In this document: one piece after another, positions 11,095 to 23,037 of the stretch | Position numbering within the stretch: the first letter of the stretch is position 1 | Layout of the letters: each line of letters starts with the position of its first letter | Source of the DNA: Garcia nutans | Taxonomy: Eukaryota; Streptophyta; Magnoliopsida; Malpighiales; Euphorbiaceae | DNA length: 64,000 nt | Direction of reading: 5' to 3' | Assembly: GCA_947685225.1 (NCBI GenBank) | Contig: CANTUV010000015.1 | Location: 8,494,001 to 8,558,000 of the forward strand | Notes under the pieces: model-generated | What the model saw: only the letters and a program-made list of their open reading frames with translations | Databases searched by the model: none | Told to the model about the DNA's origin: nothing | Program-made: the position numbers and the translations under genes

Positions 11095-12093
11095 TGATAG
11101 GAAATCATCATCTTAGCAACTATATACCCCAATAACTATTAAGTTATGTTATATATGAATTGCAAGAAAACACCCTCAAGTCAAGAAGATTTCAAACCCC
11201 AATGATCTCTTCAAGTGAATTTGGGGTAAAACTAGTTTCAATTGCTATTGTTTATCAATGAAACTAGTATTTGAATTTAACCACAATGCAATAAAGATTT
11301 GATAAGTTAAGAATTAAACACAAGATTTTTAGTTAGAGAATGCCACAAACTGAATTAGTTTGATAAGTTCAAAGTCAAGAAGAACTTAAGCAAAAACACT
11401 CACAAAGAGAAAATTCAGATTATCATTCATCAATTTTTTTTTTACAAATGAGTTTGGCTTTGATATTTATAGCCAAAGTGAGGTAGAAGATACTTAAATC
11501 ACTGTTATTACAGCTCTCCCACGTTCTTCCTTTTAATCCCCACTAACTCTCATTGAAAAGGGCTGTTATACATTAAAAGCATTCATTTTGTAACTCCCAA
11601 ATGACAACTGATCACATTCCAAACTAAATGCACTCATTTGTAACTCCCAAATGACATCTGATAAAAAACTCAAACTTTAACAAGAATAAAACCCAAACTC
11701 TAATATGTTAAATTCAGAAAGCAAATAAACTAAACCCAAATTAATAATTAAAATAAAATGACAGCCCAAGATCCATGCACACTTAATCAAGGCCGAATGG
11801 CCTTTTATTCTTCAATGGGCTGGATTGATTCAAACAATGTGGGCTGGACTATTGTCTTCATATTTGAACATGCTTGAAACATGTTGACAATGCTAAGGTC
11901 TTCTTGCATACATAGACCCTTGACAGAATCTAGATGAGCTTGGTCCTTCCAAATGTCTTCAAGCAAGAAAGTTAACACTTTTTTCATCCTTTTAGCTTTA
12001 GCTCTTCTCATTGGTCCTCTATGAATGGTTAAAGGATCATTCTTAATGTTACTTCCAACCTTAGTTGAATCATTCCCTGGTTGATCCTCATCA
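11095..12093 (-). repeat. 3' LTR of minus-strand element E
   Basis: 999 bp. On the minus strand it starts TGATGAGGATCAACC right after a purine tract (GAGGAAAGGGGGAA, 12094-12107) and ends GATGATTTCCTATCA. The pol frame runs into it: an open stretch from 12011 down to 11805 encodes a GPMRRAKAKRMKK motif. The same family has a 5' LTR piece at 39045-39417. Confidence 0.85.
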
Positions 12094-12254
12094 TTCCCCC
12101 TTTCCTCAAAAAATTTAACCTTGAATCATCTCCTACATCAAACAAAGATAAATCAAAAACAATGAAAGAGGCACTAATATTGCCATACTTACTTGGCAAT
12201 TCTAGCTTGTAGGCATTGTCATTGATTCTTTCAAGGACTTGGAATGGTCCATCC
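11805..12254 (-). pseudogene. C-terminal end of element E pol
   Basis: Minus-strand fragment beginning, at the truncated end 12254, with the GPFQVLERINDNAY-like block that closes gypsy pol. It passes through a KYGNISAS segment to NFFEERGNDED at the polypurine tract and continues about 290 bases into the LTR with the PMRRAKAK motif. Everything upstream was lost where a D LTR begins at 12255. Confidence 0.7.
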
Positions 12255-12903
12255 TGAAGAGGAAACTATAAGCAAGCTTGATTAATCTAGACAAGGCAGT
12301 AAATATGTTGATGATATCATTATGCCAAGTGGACCAATCACAAGATCACAATCAAAGAAACTCTAGCATGTGTTCGAACACTTCATTCAAAGGTGGATTA
12401 ATAAAGAGGAAGACCAACTTGTACTGAATATGATGGATCATGAAGAGAAAGTCGAAACTCACCAAGAAGCATGAAGAATCTGCCCATAAGAATGATGATG
12501 GGCATTAGCATGAAATTGGAATATAATATTGATGTGGTTTAGTACTAGTGTAACTAGACACATGTGAACCAACACCAAAATGCATATAGAATCTGCCCAT
12601 TATTGTTGTCAGAATTATGGGCAGTAATTTAGAATATATTATTGATGTGGATGAATAATTAATGCTATTGTGACTAGATACATGTAAACCTAGACTTTTA
12701 AGCCATTAGTTCTTCTTTTCCAACTATATAGGGAGGGAAAAAAGAACTAAAGGGGATTACTACGAATTTCCAGTTTATGCTGAATATAATTGATCTGTTT
12801 TCAAGTTTGAGAGGTTTTCTTCTTATTCTTGTTGCATGAAGAATTGGTTCTAACTTATCAAGTCTGACTTGTGGCATTTAAATCAATTCATTTCTTCATC
12901 CCA
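12255..12903 (+). repeat. Truncated D-family LTR
   Basis: It begins TGAAGAGGAAACTATAAGC (the family start is TGATGAGG) and runs to CTTCATCCCA. The last 100 or so bases and the PBS are missing, and it is fused directly to D leader sequence at 12904. It contains a CTATATAGGGA TATA-like box near 12723. Confidence 0.8.
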
Positions 12904-13267
12904 TAAAAAAGAATCAGATTCAGTTTCTATGTCTTTTCATTTTTTGTTCTTGTTGCATCTTGTTCTTGTTCTTCAAATCTGTGGATTTTTGTTTATCTTT
13001 TCAATTTCTATCCTTGTTTAATAAAAGTTCAACAGAAAAAAATAGAAGGAAAAGATCAAAAGAAAAAAAAAAAGAGAATCAGATTCAACTTCCTCAACAT
13101 AAAAGAAAAAAAAATTCGTACCTGTTTCTGTCCAATATTTTTCTACACAAGCGTTTGAGATTTTTTGCATATTTATACCATTAACAGCTTGCTACCTTAT
13201 TATATTTGATCAAATTACATCAGCTCCTCATTATGCATCCATTTAGCATTTTAAATATGATATTTAG
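12904..13267 (+). other. D-family leader fragment, non-coding
   Basis: 364 bp of A-rich leader matching 24307-24667 and 50629-50997, the part between PBS and gag. It ends at GATATTTAG, where a second D LTR fragment begins. Open frames here are chance. Confidence 0.8.
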
Positions 13268-13617
13268 TGATGAGAAAACTAGAAGCAAGCTTGATGAATC
13301 TACACATGGCAGCAAATATGTTGATGATATCATTATGCCAAGTGGACCAATCACAAGATCACAATAAAAAAACTCCAGCATGTGTTCCAACACTTCATTC
13401 AAAGGTGGATTAATAAATAGGGAGACCAACTTGTACTGAATATGATGGATCATGAAGAGGAGTCAGAAACTCACCAAGAAGCATGAAGAATCTGCCCATA
13501 AGTATGGTAATGGGCATTAGCACGAATTTGGAATATAATATTGATGTGTTTTAGTGCTAGTGTGACTAGACACATGTGAACTGACACCAAAATACATGTA
13601 GAATCTATCCATCAATG
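13268..13617 (+). repeat. Truncated D-family LTR, 350 bp
   Basis: It starts TGATGAGAAAAC and covers only the first half of the D LTR, up to CTATCCATCAATG. It then fuses to the leader just before gag (TTTCTTTACTAATATTTTC). The junction has lost the 3' half of this LTR and about 470 bp of leader. Confidence 0.8.
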
Positions 13618-13653
13618 TTTCTTTACTAATATTTTCTTCCAGGTTCTTATACC

Positions 13654-14991
13654 ATGTCAAATTCTGGAGGTAAAAAACATGACATGACCATGAATGACAT
13701 AGCCTTCATGTTAGAGGCAATGCAATTGAAATTTGAAAGGTTTGATTTGGTCATAAACAACATGAGAGGTGATGTAGACAACATAATGCAAAGGCAGCAA
13801 AATAATACTAATCAAAGGGGACAAAATAGAGGGAGAGGAAACATGATGAATGATGATGAGGTAGAAAGGGAAGATGATGAAGAAATTGAGGGATCAATTG
13901 CTCAAAGAAGACCTCAACAAAGGGACAATAACATATCTTCCATAAAAATTAAGATACCATCATTCAAGGGGAGAAATGATGCTGAAGCTTACCTTGAATG
14001 GGAAAGAAAAGTTGAGTTGGGGTTTGATTGTCATAATTATAGTGAAATGAAGAAAGTTAAAATTGCAGCCGTTGAATTCACAGATTATGCACTAATTTGG
14101 TGGGATCAATTAATGATTTCCAAGAGATTTGTACTGAAATGAAAACTGTGATGAGAAAGAGATTTGTACCATCTTACTACTATAGGGAGCTTCACCAAAA
14201 ATTGCAGTGGTTAATTCAAGGATCCATGTCAGTGGAGGATTACCATAAAGAGATGGAGATAATCATGAGTAGAACTAATATAGAGGAGGATCCAAAAATC
14301 ACTATGGCTCAATTTTTGAGTGGGCTGAATAGAGAGATTGCTAACATAATTGAATTACATCATTATGTGGAGCTTGAAAATATGGTACACATGGCCATGA
14401 AAGTGGAGAAGCAACTGAAACTCAAGGGAGCAGCAAAGGGATTTTCTAATTCCAGCTCTAGTTTCACTTTAAAATGGCCAAAGAAAGATGATAATCCTAA
14501 AGGGAAGGAGGCTGCCTGTAAAGGAAAGGAAAAACAAGTTCCAACTGACCCTAAAGGTAACTCTAAAACATCTAACTCTAATCAAAAGCATAGTACCATT
14601 AAATGCTTTAGGTGTTTAGGAGTAGGGCATATATCATCTCAATGTCCAAATAAGAAAATCATGTTGATACGAGATAATGGCGAAATTGATAGTGCTAATG
14701 AACATGAAATTGATGATGATAATGATAGCATGCCACCATTAGAGGAAATTGAACATATCATTGAATATCCTGCCCATGGTGAATCTTTGGTTATTAGAAG
14801 AGTTTTAAACATGCAAATTAAAGATGAAGAAAGTAATCAAAGAAAGAACATTTTCCATACTCGTTGCATTGTGAATAGAAAAGTGTGCAGCATGATCATT
14901 GATGGGGGTAGTTGTGAAAATGTTGCTAGTACTGATTTTGTAGATAAATTAGGGTTAGCATGCATAAAACATCCTAGCCTCTATAAGCTGC
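13654..14991 (+). pseudogene. D-family gag and start of protease (Da)
   Basis: Starts at ATG 13654 (MSNSGG), ten bases after a possible splice acceptor (TTTCTTCCAG). The frame shifts near 14120, where WWDQLMISK loses the following GERTITTW segment seen in sister copies. Domains: N-terminal acidic gag, WWDQL (about 14098-14112), the gag core, a CX2CX4HX4C knuckle (CFRCLGVGHISSQC, about 14604-14645), and a protease start with IIDGGSCEN (about 14896-14922). It is interrupted at 14991 by the D LTR of the next copy, and the continuation was not found elsewhere in the window. Confidence 0.88.
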
Positions 14992-15737
14992 TGATGAGGA
15001 AACTATAAGCAAGCTTGATGAATCTACACAAGGCAGCAAATATGTTGATGATATTATTATGCCAAGTGGACCAATCACAAGATCACAATCAAAGAAACTC
15101 CAACATGTGTACCAACACTTCATTCAAAGGTGGATTAATGAAAAGGGAGACCAACTTGTACTGAAATATGATGGATCATGAAGAGGAAGTCAGAAACTCA
15201 CCCATAAGCATGAAGAATCTACCCATAAGTATGGTGATGGGCATTAGCACGAATTTGGAATATAATATTGATGTGGTTTAGTGCTAGTGTGACTAGACAC
15301 ATCTGAACCAACACTAAAATGCATGTAGAATCTGCCCATCAATGTTGTCAGAGTTATGGGCAGTAATTTAGGTTATATTATTGATGTGGATGAATAATTA
15401 ATGCTATTATGACTAGATACATGTAAACCTAGACTTTTAAGCCATTAGTTCTTCTTTTCCAACTATATAGGGAGGGGAAAAAGAACTTAAGAGGGTGACT
15501 ACAAATTGGCAGATTGTTATAATTGTAATCTAAGTGTTTTCAAGTTTGAGAGGTTTTCTTCTTATTCTTGTTGCTTGAAGAATTGGTTCTAACTTATCAA
15601 GTCTGACTTGTGGCGTTTAAATGAATTAATTTCTTCATCCCAATCACCCAAGTTTTCAATTACAGTTTAGTTGTGGGTTTGGTAGGGAGGATTTGTTTTG
15701 AGTTCTAAGATTGTATGCTAGATGTGTATGTGGGGTT
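14992..15737 (+). repeat. 5' LTR of D copy Db, left part (continues 24198-24237)
   Basis: It begins TGATGAGGAAAC inside the Da protease. It is split by element A2, which duplicated GGGTT (15733-15737 and 24198-24202). The LTR ends at 24237 (TTCCGCATCA) and is followed by a PBS (TGGTATCAGAGC from 24240). Without A2 it is about 780 bp. The TATA-like box is near 15463. Confidence 0.9.
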
Positions 15738-16773
15738 TGATGCAAGAAAGGATCCCTTGAAGCTAGCAAGTGGACCAATCACTAGGAGAAAGGCAAAGAG
15801 ATATCAACCTAGTATGGCTTTGCATATTCAAGAAGAGATTTCCAAAGAGCTTCAAGAATTATCATTCAAGAAGATGGAGATAGAGCTTGAAGAAGGCACA
15901 CCAAAGCTGATTATGATGCTTAGTGTGAAAATGGAAGCTAAAGGCTAGCTAAAGAGGTCCAACGTGCAAGAAAGGTCCATGGGGATTCATATAAAGCCTT
16001 GGGAAGTAATTTAAGGCCTTAGTAAGATGATGGAAGTGATTGGAAGAAAAGCTTGGAGTGCAGCCAGTTTCACAGAGTACCTGTGAGATTTCTGAAGCCC
16101 TGTGAGAATAGCTAGATGGACCCACTGCTTAAAGATTATTAATTCTGTTTAATGGGCCACGTTTTATATCATTATGGAAGGCTTAAAAATAGGATTTTGT
16201 TTCCATACTTTATATTTTCCTTAGTGGATTAGGATTTTGTTTCCATACTTTATATTTTCCTTAGTGGATTAGGATTACTTTATGTTTTTCCTTATGCAAT
16301 TAGGAATGTTTTTCCTTATGCAATTAGGAATGTTTTCCTTATGCAATTAGGAATGTTTTAGTTTTCCTTATGCAATTAGGAATGTTTTCCTTATGCAATT
16401 AGGAATGTTTTAGTTTTCCATATGCAATTAGGAATTTTGTAACCCTTATTTAAGGGCACTATTAGGCTGAATTTCAGGATACAACAATTAATAAAAATTT
16501 TCGAATTCTTCTACAAGTTCTTCTTGTGAATTTTCGTGTGAGAGAGATTAGAGTGGATTCTTTAATTCTTTCTTTGCATCAAGAATTAGGTTTACTTATC
16601 AATAAGAGTTGTGGCGTTTTCCTTCTTCTTACCAACTAAATCCTTCAATCATAGTGAGTTCGCGTCTCTTTATAGGTGTTGGGTTCCTTAGGAGGTGATT
16701 ATCAAGTTTCCAGGAGTTCTCTACCATTGTTATACGTTGGGTTTGCTGCCATCGTTGCTAAGGGTCCGCGTCA
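15738..16773 (+). repeat. 5' LTR of A2
   Basis: 1036 bp, TGATGCAAGAAAGG...GGGTCCGCGTCA. It contains a duplicated 37-bp block (about 16190-16270) and a run of six TTCCTTATGCAATTAGGAA-type units (about 16285-16440). Confidence 0.92.
16285..16440. repeat. Minisatellite of imperfect palindromes in the A LTR
   Basis: Six copies of a 23-29 bp unit centred on TTCCTTATGCAATTAGGAA. Each unit has TTCCT/AGGAA arms and so could form a small hairpin. The same array is in the A2 3' LTR (about 23705-23860), with fewer units in A1 (about 3230-3310). It lies upstream of the likely transcription start. Confidence 0.85.
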
Positions 16774-17732
16774 TTTGGTATCAGAGCCTTGCTACAAAGT
16801 AATTTTTATCTACTTTGTCTTTCTTGGGTTTGTTAATTTAGGTCTTTTAAATTTCTGTGATTTAGGGTTCTTAGAGAGTCTAGTCTTTAATTTTCGAAAA
16901 AGAGTCATATATCAAAATTCAAAAAGTCTAAAGATTGTTCAAAGAGTAATTCAAAACCTAGGAAAAGGAGTCTGATTGAATTTCAAAACCTAAGCCTTGC
17001 ATCTGAATTGGATTCGAAACCAAGATTAGGGTTCTTGAAAGAAAGCAAAAGCTAGAGTTTTTATTCAAGTTTGATTTTGATTTGATTTTGAGTGAATCTG
17101 GGGTTGGGAATTAAGTCCAGATTTCGAAAAGCTCTTGGAAGTAAATTAAGTCCCAAATCAAGGGGATAATGAGAGGAAAAAAAAAAGAAAAGAAAAAAAA
17201 GAGAGTACAAAATCACCTCAATAAAAAATGTTTGATATTCTTGCTATTTGGGTTTTGGAATTCGAAAATAAGACCTTAATATTCATGTTATTTGAGTGTT
17301 ATAGGTGGGAATTAGAGTCTAGAAGCTAGCGTTTTGGGTAGAATTGATTAGGTCCATAAAGCAGCTTGCCAAGTGTGGGTTGTTTTTGATTCATTATATC
17401 CAAATTTGTCTTGTTTATTTGTCTTTTTTTCTGATTTCTTTATCTAGCTTTTAATTCCATTACATTGCTATAAGTATCATTTGCTTGTGTCGATACTTGG
17501 TTCTATATCGAGTAGTGCATATTACCTTGCATTGCCTCCGGATACTTGTCTTGTTTTCTATCTAGTTCTAGGATTTAGGTTCTAGTTTCTTGAACGACTT
17601 GACAATTGTTGGTTGGTGAGCTTGGTTCTGAAGTGCAATCAAGGAAGACAAGAAAAGTGAGGTAATTCTAAACACTTGAGTGAATTTCGATTATTACTAA
17701 TCTTGTTTCTTTGAGTTTGTTTGTTTGTTAAC
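16774..17732 (+). other. PBS and leader of A2, non-coding
   Basis: TGGTATCAGAGCC (16776-16788) would pair with initiator tRNA-Met, two bases after the LTR. A leader of about 940 bp follows, with an A-rich tract and GAGTACAAAATCACCTC (about 17203-17219), the weak counterpart of a leader hairpin seen in A-full and R. No convincing ORF precedes the gag ATG at 17733. Confidence 0.85.
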
Positions 17733-20453
17733 ATGGCTGGAAAAGGAGAAGAGACTAGCAAAGAAGGAGCTATGGCCGAAAGCTTGGCTAGGCTTAATGA
17801 GACTTTGGCAGCAATGCTTGGTCGAATAGAGATGATGGATACTAGATTACAAGTGAATGCTGCGGCAAGCACAACAAATGCAACAAGGGCAGCCAGCCGC
17901 ACATCCAAATCCCATAATGCGAGCTAGAAGAGTGCTTAGGAGAGAAGGGCAAGGAAATCTTGAAGCCCTAGAAGCAGCCGAAAGGGTAGAAGATGAAGAT
18001 GAAGGTGGAAATCAACCTACCACTGATGGTGACCTTACTTCCATCAAGATGAAGATTCCTTCCTTTGAAGGGAAGAACAATGCAGAAGAATTCATAGAAT
18101 GGGAGAGGAAAGTTGAGCAGATTTTTGAATGCCATAACTACACCGAAGAGAAGAAATCAGTTTTGGCAGCCGTAGAGTTCAAAGGGTATCCTACCTTTTG
18201 GTGGGATCAATTGAAAGCTAATAGAAGAGGGAAAGGTATGAGGCCTATTCCTGAATGGTCAACCTTGAAAGAACTAATGAGAAGCCGATTTGTACCGTCT
18301 CACTACATTCGGGATTTGTACAATCGACTAGCAAGACTAGTTCAAGGTGGAAGAAGTGTGGAAGAGCACCACAAAGAGATGGAGATGATCATGGCTAGGG
18401 CAAATATTAATGAAGATGAAGACAAGAAGATGTCACGATTTCTTGGGGGATTGAATTTGAACATAGCCAATGAATTGGAGATGTATGAATTCAACACAAT
18501 GGAAGAGTTAGTTCAAAAGGCCATGAAGATAGAGAGAAGATTGAAGAATAAAGCTATTTCAAAAACTGGCTACTCTAAAGCTAGTGGAAAATTTTCAAAC
18601 TTCAAGGGTTCAAGTTCGAGTGGAGGTTCCTACAAAGGGGATTACAAGGGTTCTTTCCAAAAGAATTCTTCCTACAATCCTAATTTCAAGAAGCCGAATG
18701 TGGGGATGCAAAAACAACCAAGGAAACACCTTCTAGACCTACTCCAAGTAGGGAAATTAAATGCTACAAGTGTTTGGGAAGTGGACACATTGCTTCTCAA
18801 TGTCCGAATAAGAGGGTGATGATTGCAACCCATGAAGGGGAAATTGAATCAGAATCTGAACATGAAGAAGAAGAGGAGGCCGAATGTGGTGATAGGGCAA
18901 AATATGATGAAGAGGCTTGGGAGAATCAAGTCTTGAATGCTGAACATGGAGAGATGCTTGTTACTAGAAGAGCCTTGAATATTCAAGTCAAGGAAGAAGG
19001 CTTGGATCAAAGGGAGAATCTTTTCCACTCTAGGTGTTTGGTGAATGGTAAGGTTTGTACACTTATCATTGATGGTGGAAGTTGTACCAATGCTGCTAGT
19101 ACTACAATTGTGGATAAATTGGGGTTAACTTATTTTAAACATCCCAATCCTTACAAGTTGCAATGGTTCAATGACGCTGGGGAAGTAAAAGTGTTGAAGC
19201 AAGTCAAGGTACCATTCTCCATTGGGTGGTATAAAGATAAGGTTTTGTGTGATGTAGTGCCAATGCAAGCTGGACATTTGCTATTAGGAAGACCATGGCA
19301 GCATGATAGAAGGGCACAACATGATGGCTTTTCTAATAAGTATACCTTTACTTATGAAGGAAAGAAGGTTATTCTAGCACCATTGTCACCTCAAGAGGTG
19401 TATGAAGATTAGAAGAGGATGCTAGAGAGGGAGAAAGAAGTTTCGGCCAACATGAACCAAGGGGGTTCAAATTTGGCCAATGATGTTTCTTCAACACCCA
19501 AGGGTAATTCTAAGGGTAGGGAGAGAGAAAATAATAAAGTGAATGAGTGCAGAAAGGAAAAAGAGGCCGAGAGTCAAAAGAAAGTAAGCAAACAAATAAA
19601 TGGCCCATTGGTGAGAGAAAATAAGCAAGGAGAAAAAGCAAAACATACTTTTTATGCAAGAGCAAGAGAGATAGATGTAGGGCAGTCTGTACTCATTATT
19701 ATGTATAAAGAATCGTTACTTGCTGACAGTGAAGAATCTATTGATTCTTTACCTTCTAGTTTTGTGTCTTTGTTGCAGGATTTTAAAGATGTGTTTCCTG
19801 AAGACCTTCCTAGTGGTTTGCCGCCATTAAGAGGGATTGAACATCAAATTGATTTCATACCCGGTTCTACAATTCCAAACCGGCCAGCATATAGGAGCAA
19901 TCCTATGGAGACAAAAGAGATGCATGAGAAAGCAAGGGCGAATATTGAGAAAAGGAACAAGAGATATGCTGATTCTGCAAATAGAGGGAGACGTGAGATG
20001 AAGTTTCAAGTAGGAGATTGGGTTTGGGTGCATTTTCGAAAAGAGAGGTTTCCTAACCAAAGGAAGAACAAGTTGCAAGCTAGAGGAGATGGCCCATTCC
20101 AAGTGCTGGAGAAGATTAATGACAATGCCTACAAGATTGACTTACTAGGTACGTATAATATTAGTGCTACTTTCAATGTAAGTGATCTTTCTCCTTTTGA
20201 TGATGCAGATTTGAGGACAAATCTTTTTGAAGAGGGGGAGAATGATGCAGGAAAGGATCCCTTGAAGCTAGCAAGTGGACTAATCACTAGGAGCAAGGCA
20301 AAGAGATATCAAGCTAGTATGGCTTTGCATATTCAAGAAGAGATTTCCAAAGAGCTTCAAGAATTATCATTCAAGAAGATGGAGATAGAGCTTGAAGAAG
20401 GCACACCAAAGCTGATTATGATGCATAGTGTGAAAATGGAAGTTAAAGGCTAA
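17733..20453 (+). pseudogene. gag-protease pseudogene with RT-IN core deleted (A2)
   Basis: Same design as A1: ATG 17733, gag with WWDQL (about 18201-18215), zinc knuckle (about 18763-18800), protease IIDGGSCTN (about 19069-19095), RT lead-in LPPLRGIEH (about 19818-19845), the jump METKEM to HEKARANIEKRN (about 19920-19926), and the DGPFQVLEKINDNAYKI block. It ends within the LTR with the SKAKR motif. Its own defects differ from A1: a 2-nt loss near 17862, a 1-nt loss near 18700, and a stop at 19409 replacing CAA. A1 and A2 therefore decayed separately but inherited one core deletion. The Gln-rich repeat is shorter than in A1. Gag and protease could once have been supplied in cis; RT and integrase must have come from a relative such as A-full. 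Confidence 0.9.
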
Positions 20454-20724
20454 CTAAAGAGGTCCAACGTGCAAGAAAGGTCCATGGGGATTCATATAAA
20501 GCCTTGGGAAGTAATTTAAGGCCTTAGTAAGATGATGGAAGTGATTGGAAGAAAAGCTTGGAGTGCAGCCAGTTTCACAGAGTACCTGTGAGATTTCTAA
20601 AACCCTGTGAGAATAGCTGGATGGACCCACTGCTTAAAGATTATTAATTTTGTTTAATGGGCCACGTTTTATATCATTATGAAAGGATTAAAAATAGGAT
20701 TTTGTTTCCATACTTTATACTTTC

Positions 20725-21344
20725 TGATACGGAACCTCCAAGAATAAGCCTGAGAACCCCTTGATTTCGAACTTGAAAACCCCTAGTCAAATTCGGTACA
20801 ACCCCCAAGGATTAGGTTAGATTTCAGATTACCTTGAATTGATCAAAGATCCAAGATTTCAAAACAAGTCAGTTCCTAAATCCCAGATTCGAAACACTCC
20901 ACAAGTTGATCAAACTACTTGAATGTTTCTGAAGCATGTATTCAAGCAAGAACACAAAGATAAAAGCAATTCGGCTTTTGGTTAATAAATTCGTCCAAAA
21001 CTAAAACTGATGTCTTACAACCCTAAATGAGATATAAATAGCTAAACCCTAATTAGGGTTATTAAGTAGCGTTTGGCTTTCTAATCAAATTTTAAGAAAT
21101 AATAAAGTAATCAAAGTCCTAATTTAATACCAAACAAACAGGGCCCTTACTTTTTAAATGAGCATAACTAGTGGGCCTTAATACATATTAAAATAACAAG
21201 TTCAGCTAATTATTTAACTATAAATAAGCCCAACTAGTGACTTGAGCCAAATATGCTCCAATTTGCATCCTTGATCAGCCATATCGTGCACCTTCAGCTC
21301 CTCTTCAACAAAATGTTGCATGTAGCCTTGTGACGTCTCTATCA
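20725..21344 (-). repeat. 3' LTR of RN1
   Basis: 620 bp. Almost identical to the 5' LTR except for a roughly 20-bp deletion near 20772, pointing to a fairly young insertion. It contains the palindrome AACCCTAATTAGGGTT (about 21045-21060). Confidence 0.92.
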
Positions 21345-22140
21345 TTCCCCCTTTGATGGAGAAAACTCGTCCTCGAGTTTTAAAATGCTGAAGTAGTAAA
21401 GAAAAGCAACTTTGTAATTTCACTCTAATTACTTATGGCATGTCATCAATTTGAAGAACCTGAAATTTTATTTCATTAACATCAAAATCATTGTTAGGCA
21501 AAATAAATTCCATGTTTGCAACAGACAGGCAATCATGAATGGTGGGAGTAGAAAGTTTTATTTTTCTTGCTTCTTCTTTTAGTTGTACTTCTAACCCAAG
21601 CATAACAATTTCTTCCTTCAATATTTCTTCAAAAGTTTCCAACTTTGGAATGTCTTGTTGAAAAGTAGTAGCTTCTTTTGATTCTAGTGATGAATCTTCA
21701 CTAATAATCTCTAAAGTATGATCTTCAATATCACCCTGAAAAGAAGTATCACCATAAACAGCCTCGGATGACATTAACAAATCACTACCATTAACAATCT
21801 CTTCTGCATAAATTAGTTCTTCTTCATTACTATCTTAAACCTTCAAATTCTCCCTTTCTTTATAGTAATCATCATCACTTTTACTTCCTTCCTTGATAGC
21901 CTGAAGTCTCTGCATGATACTCCTATAGAAATGTTCAGGTTGCTGCATTTGATTTCTGCCACCTCTTCGCCTCTCATTGTGCTCCAATGTGGCTCTTTCA
22001 ACACTCTGCAACCTCAAATCCATGCGCTCCAATATTTCTGTTATGGTATCCATAGCACGGTGTAAACGTGTAAATTCAGCTTGTTGCGCCTCACGCAATC
22101 GAGCTGGATCAATCTGAACACCTGCATCTCTTCCAGACAT
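21214..22140 (-). pseudogene. RN1 ORF: short gag fused to an acidic domain of unknown function
   Basis: Starts at ATG on the minus strand at 22140 (MSGRDAGVQIDPARL). The first 70 or so residues match the N-terminus of R gag. The frame then jumps to the later gag segment QRLQAIKEGSKS, losing WWDQL and the capsid core. About 150 acidic residues follow (EEELIYAEEIV, LETFEEILKEEI) that resemble no gypsy domain I know. The end (KTRGRVFS) is the usual lead-in to the polypurine tract, and the frame runs on into the LTR. In-frame stops at about 21835 and 21433 are both absent from RN2, so the ORF was once open for about 310 codons. No zinc knuckle is visible. Function is unknown. Confidence 0.75.
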
Positions 22141-23037
22141 GTTTCCTGCAATAAAAGGTTAGCACAAAACAATTAAAAAGGCCTCACAACACTCCCTCAC
22201 GTGTTTACACTCAATAGATGAAGGTTGGTCTCTCGTGTTTCACTCAATATATGAAATCACTCACGGTTCAGCTCACACCTCTCAAGCTGATATCTTTTAC
22301 GTTCTTAGGTGAATCACACTTTATGAAACAACTCAAATAGCCTTTCGTGTGTAGTATCCCAAAATCTGAAATTTCGTGAAAAAAAAAATTCAGTTACTTC
22401 TAACCCACCTAGATTCAACCCTTAGCACCTAAATAACAAGGAAAACGAAAAATTTTTCTTGAAGTGATTCTATACTCTCTTTTTTTTTTGCTCCCTCTCA
22501 CTATCTCTTTTGAAGGGCAGCCCTAGTTCACACCACACGAAACTTTTTTCTATTCAGGTAACAAGAACAAGATCGAATTTGAATAATCTTTCTTTGAATT
22601 TCGAAACTGAATCAGAATGAATAATCAAGACAAGATTCGAATTTAGCACACTTTGTTGAATTTCGAATTCAAATCAGAATGATTAACAATAACAAGATTC
22701 GGATTTAGAACACTTCGGTGAATTTTGAATTCAAATCAGAATGAATAACAAGAACAAGATTCGGATTTAGAACACTTTCCCTGAATTTTGAATTTAGGTT
22801 TTTTTATGAAAACGAAAATGAAAATAACCCACAAAGAAAAACAAAAACGCAAATAACAGGTGAAGAAAACAAAAAACGAAAATAACCCACCAAGAAAACA
22901 ATTCAGAGGAACAAGGAAAACAAGAGAACGAATTCAACAATTGGATCAAAGTAACGAAAACGCAAATAACAAAAGAAGAAACGAAAACGAATTGGAAGGG
23001 ATAAAACCTGATCTAGAGCGTAGGCTCTGATACCAAA

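Noticed and set aside
12960..13184. Lys/Phe-rich ORF in the D leader
   Set aside because: Low-complexity A/T-rich leader; sister copies (24378, 50682) differ by frame-changing indels.
16285..16440. CRISPR-like array
   Set aside because: Units are directly adjacent with no unique spacers, in an LTR of a plant element; a minisatellite.
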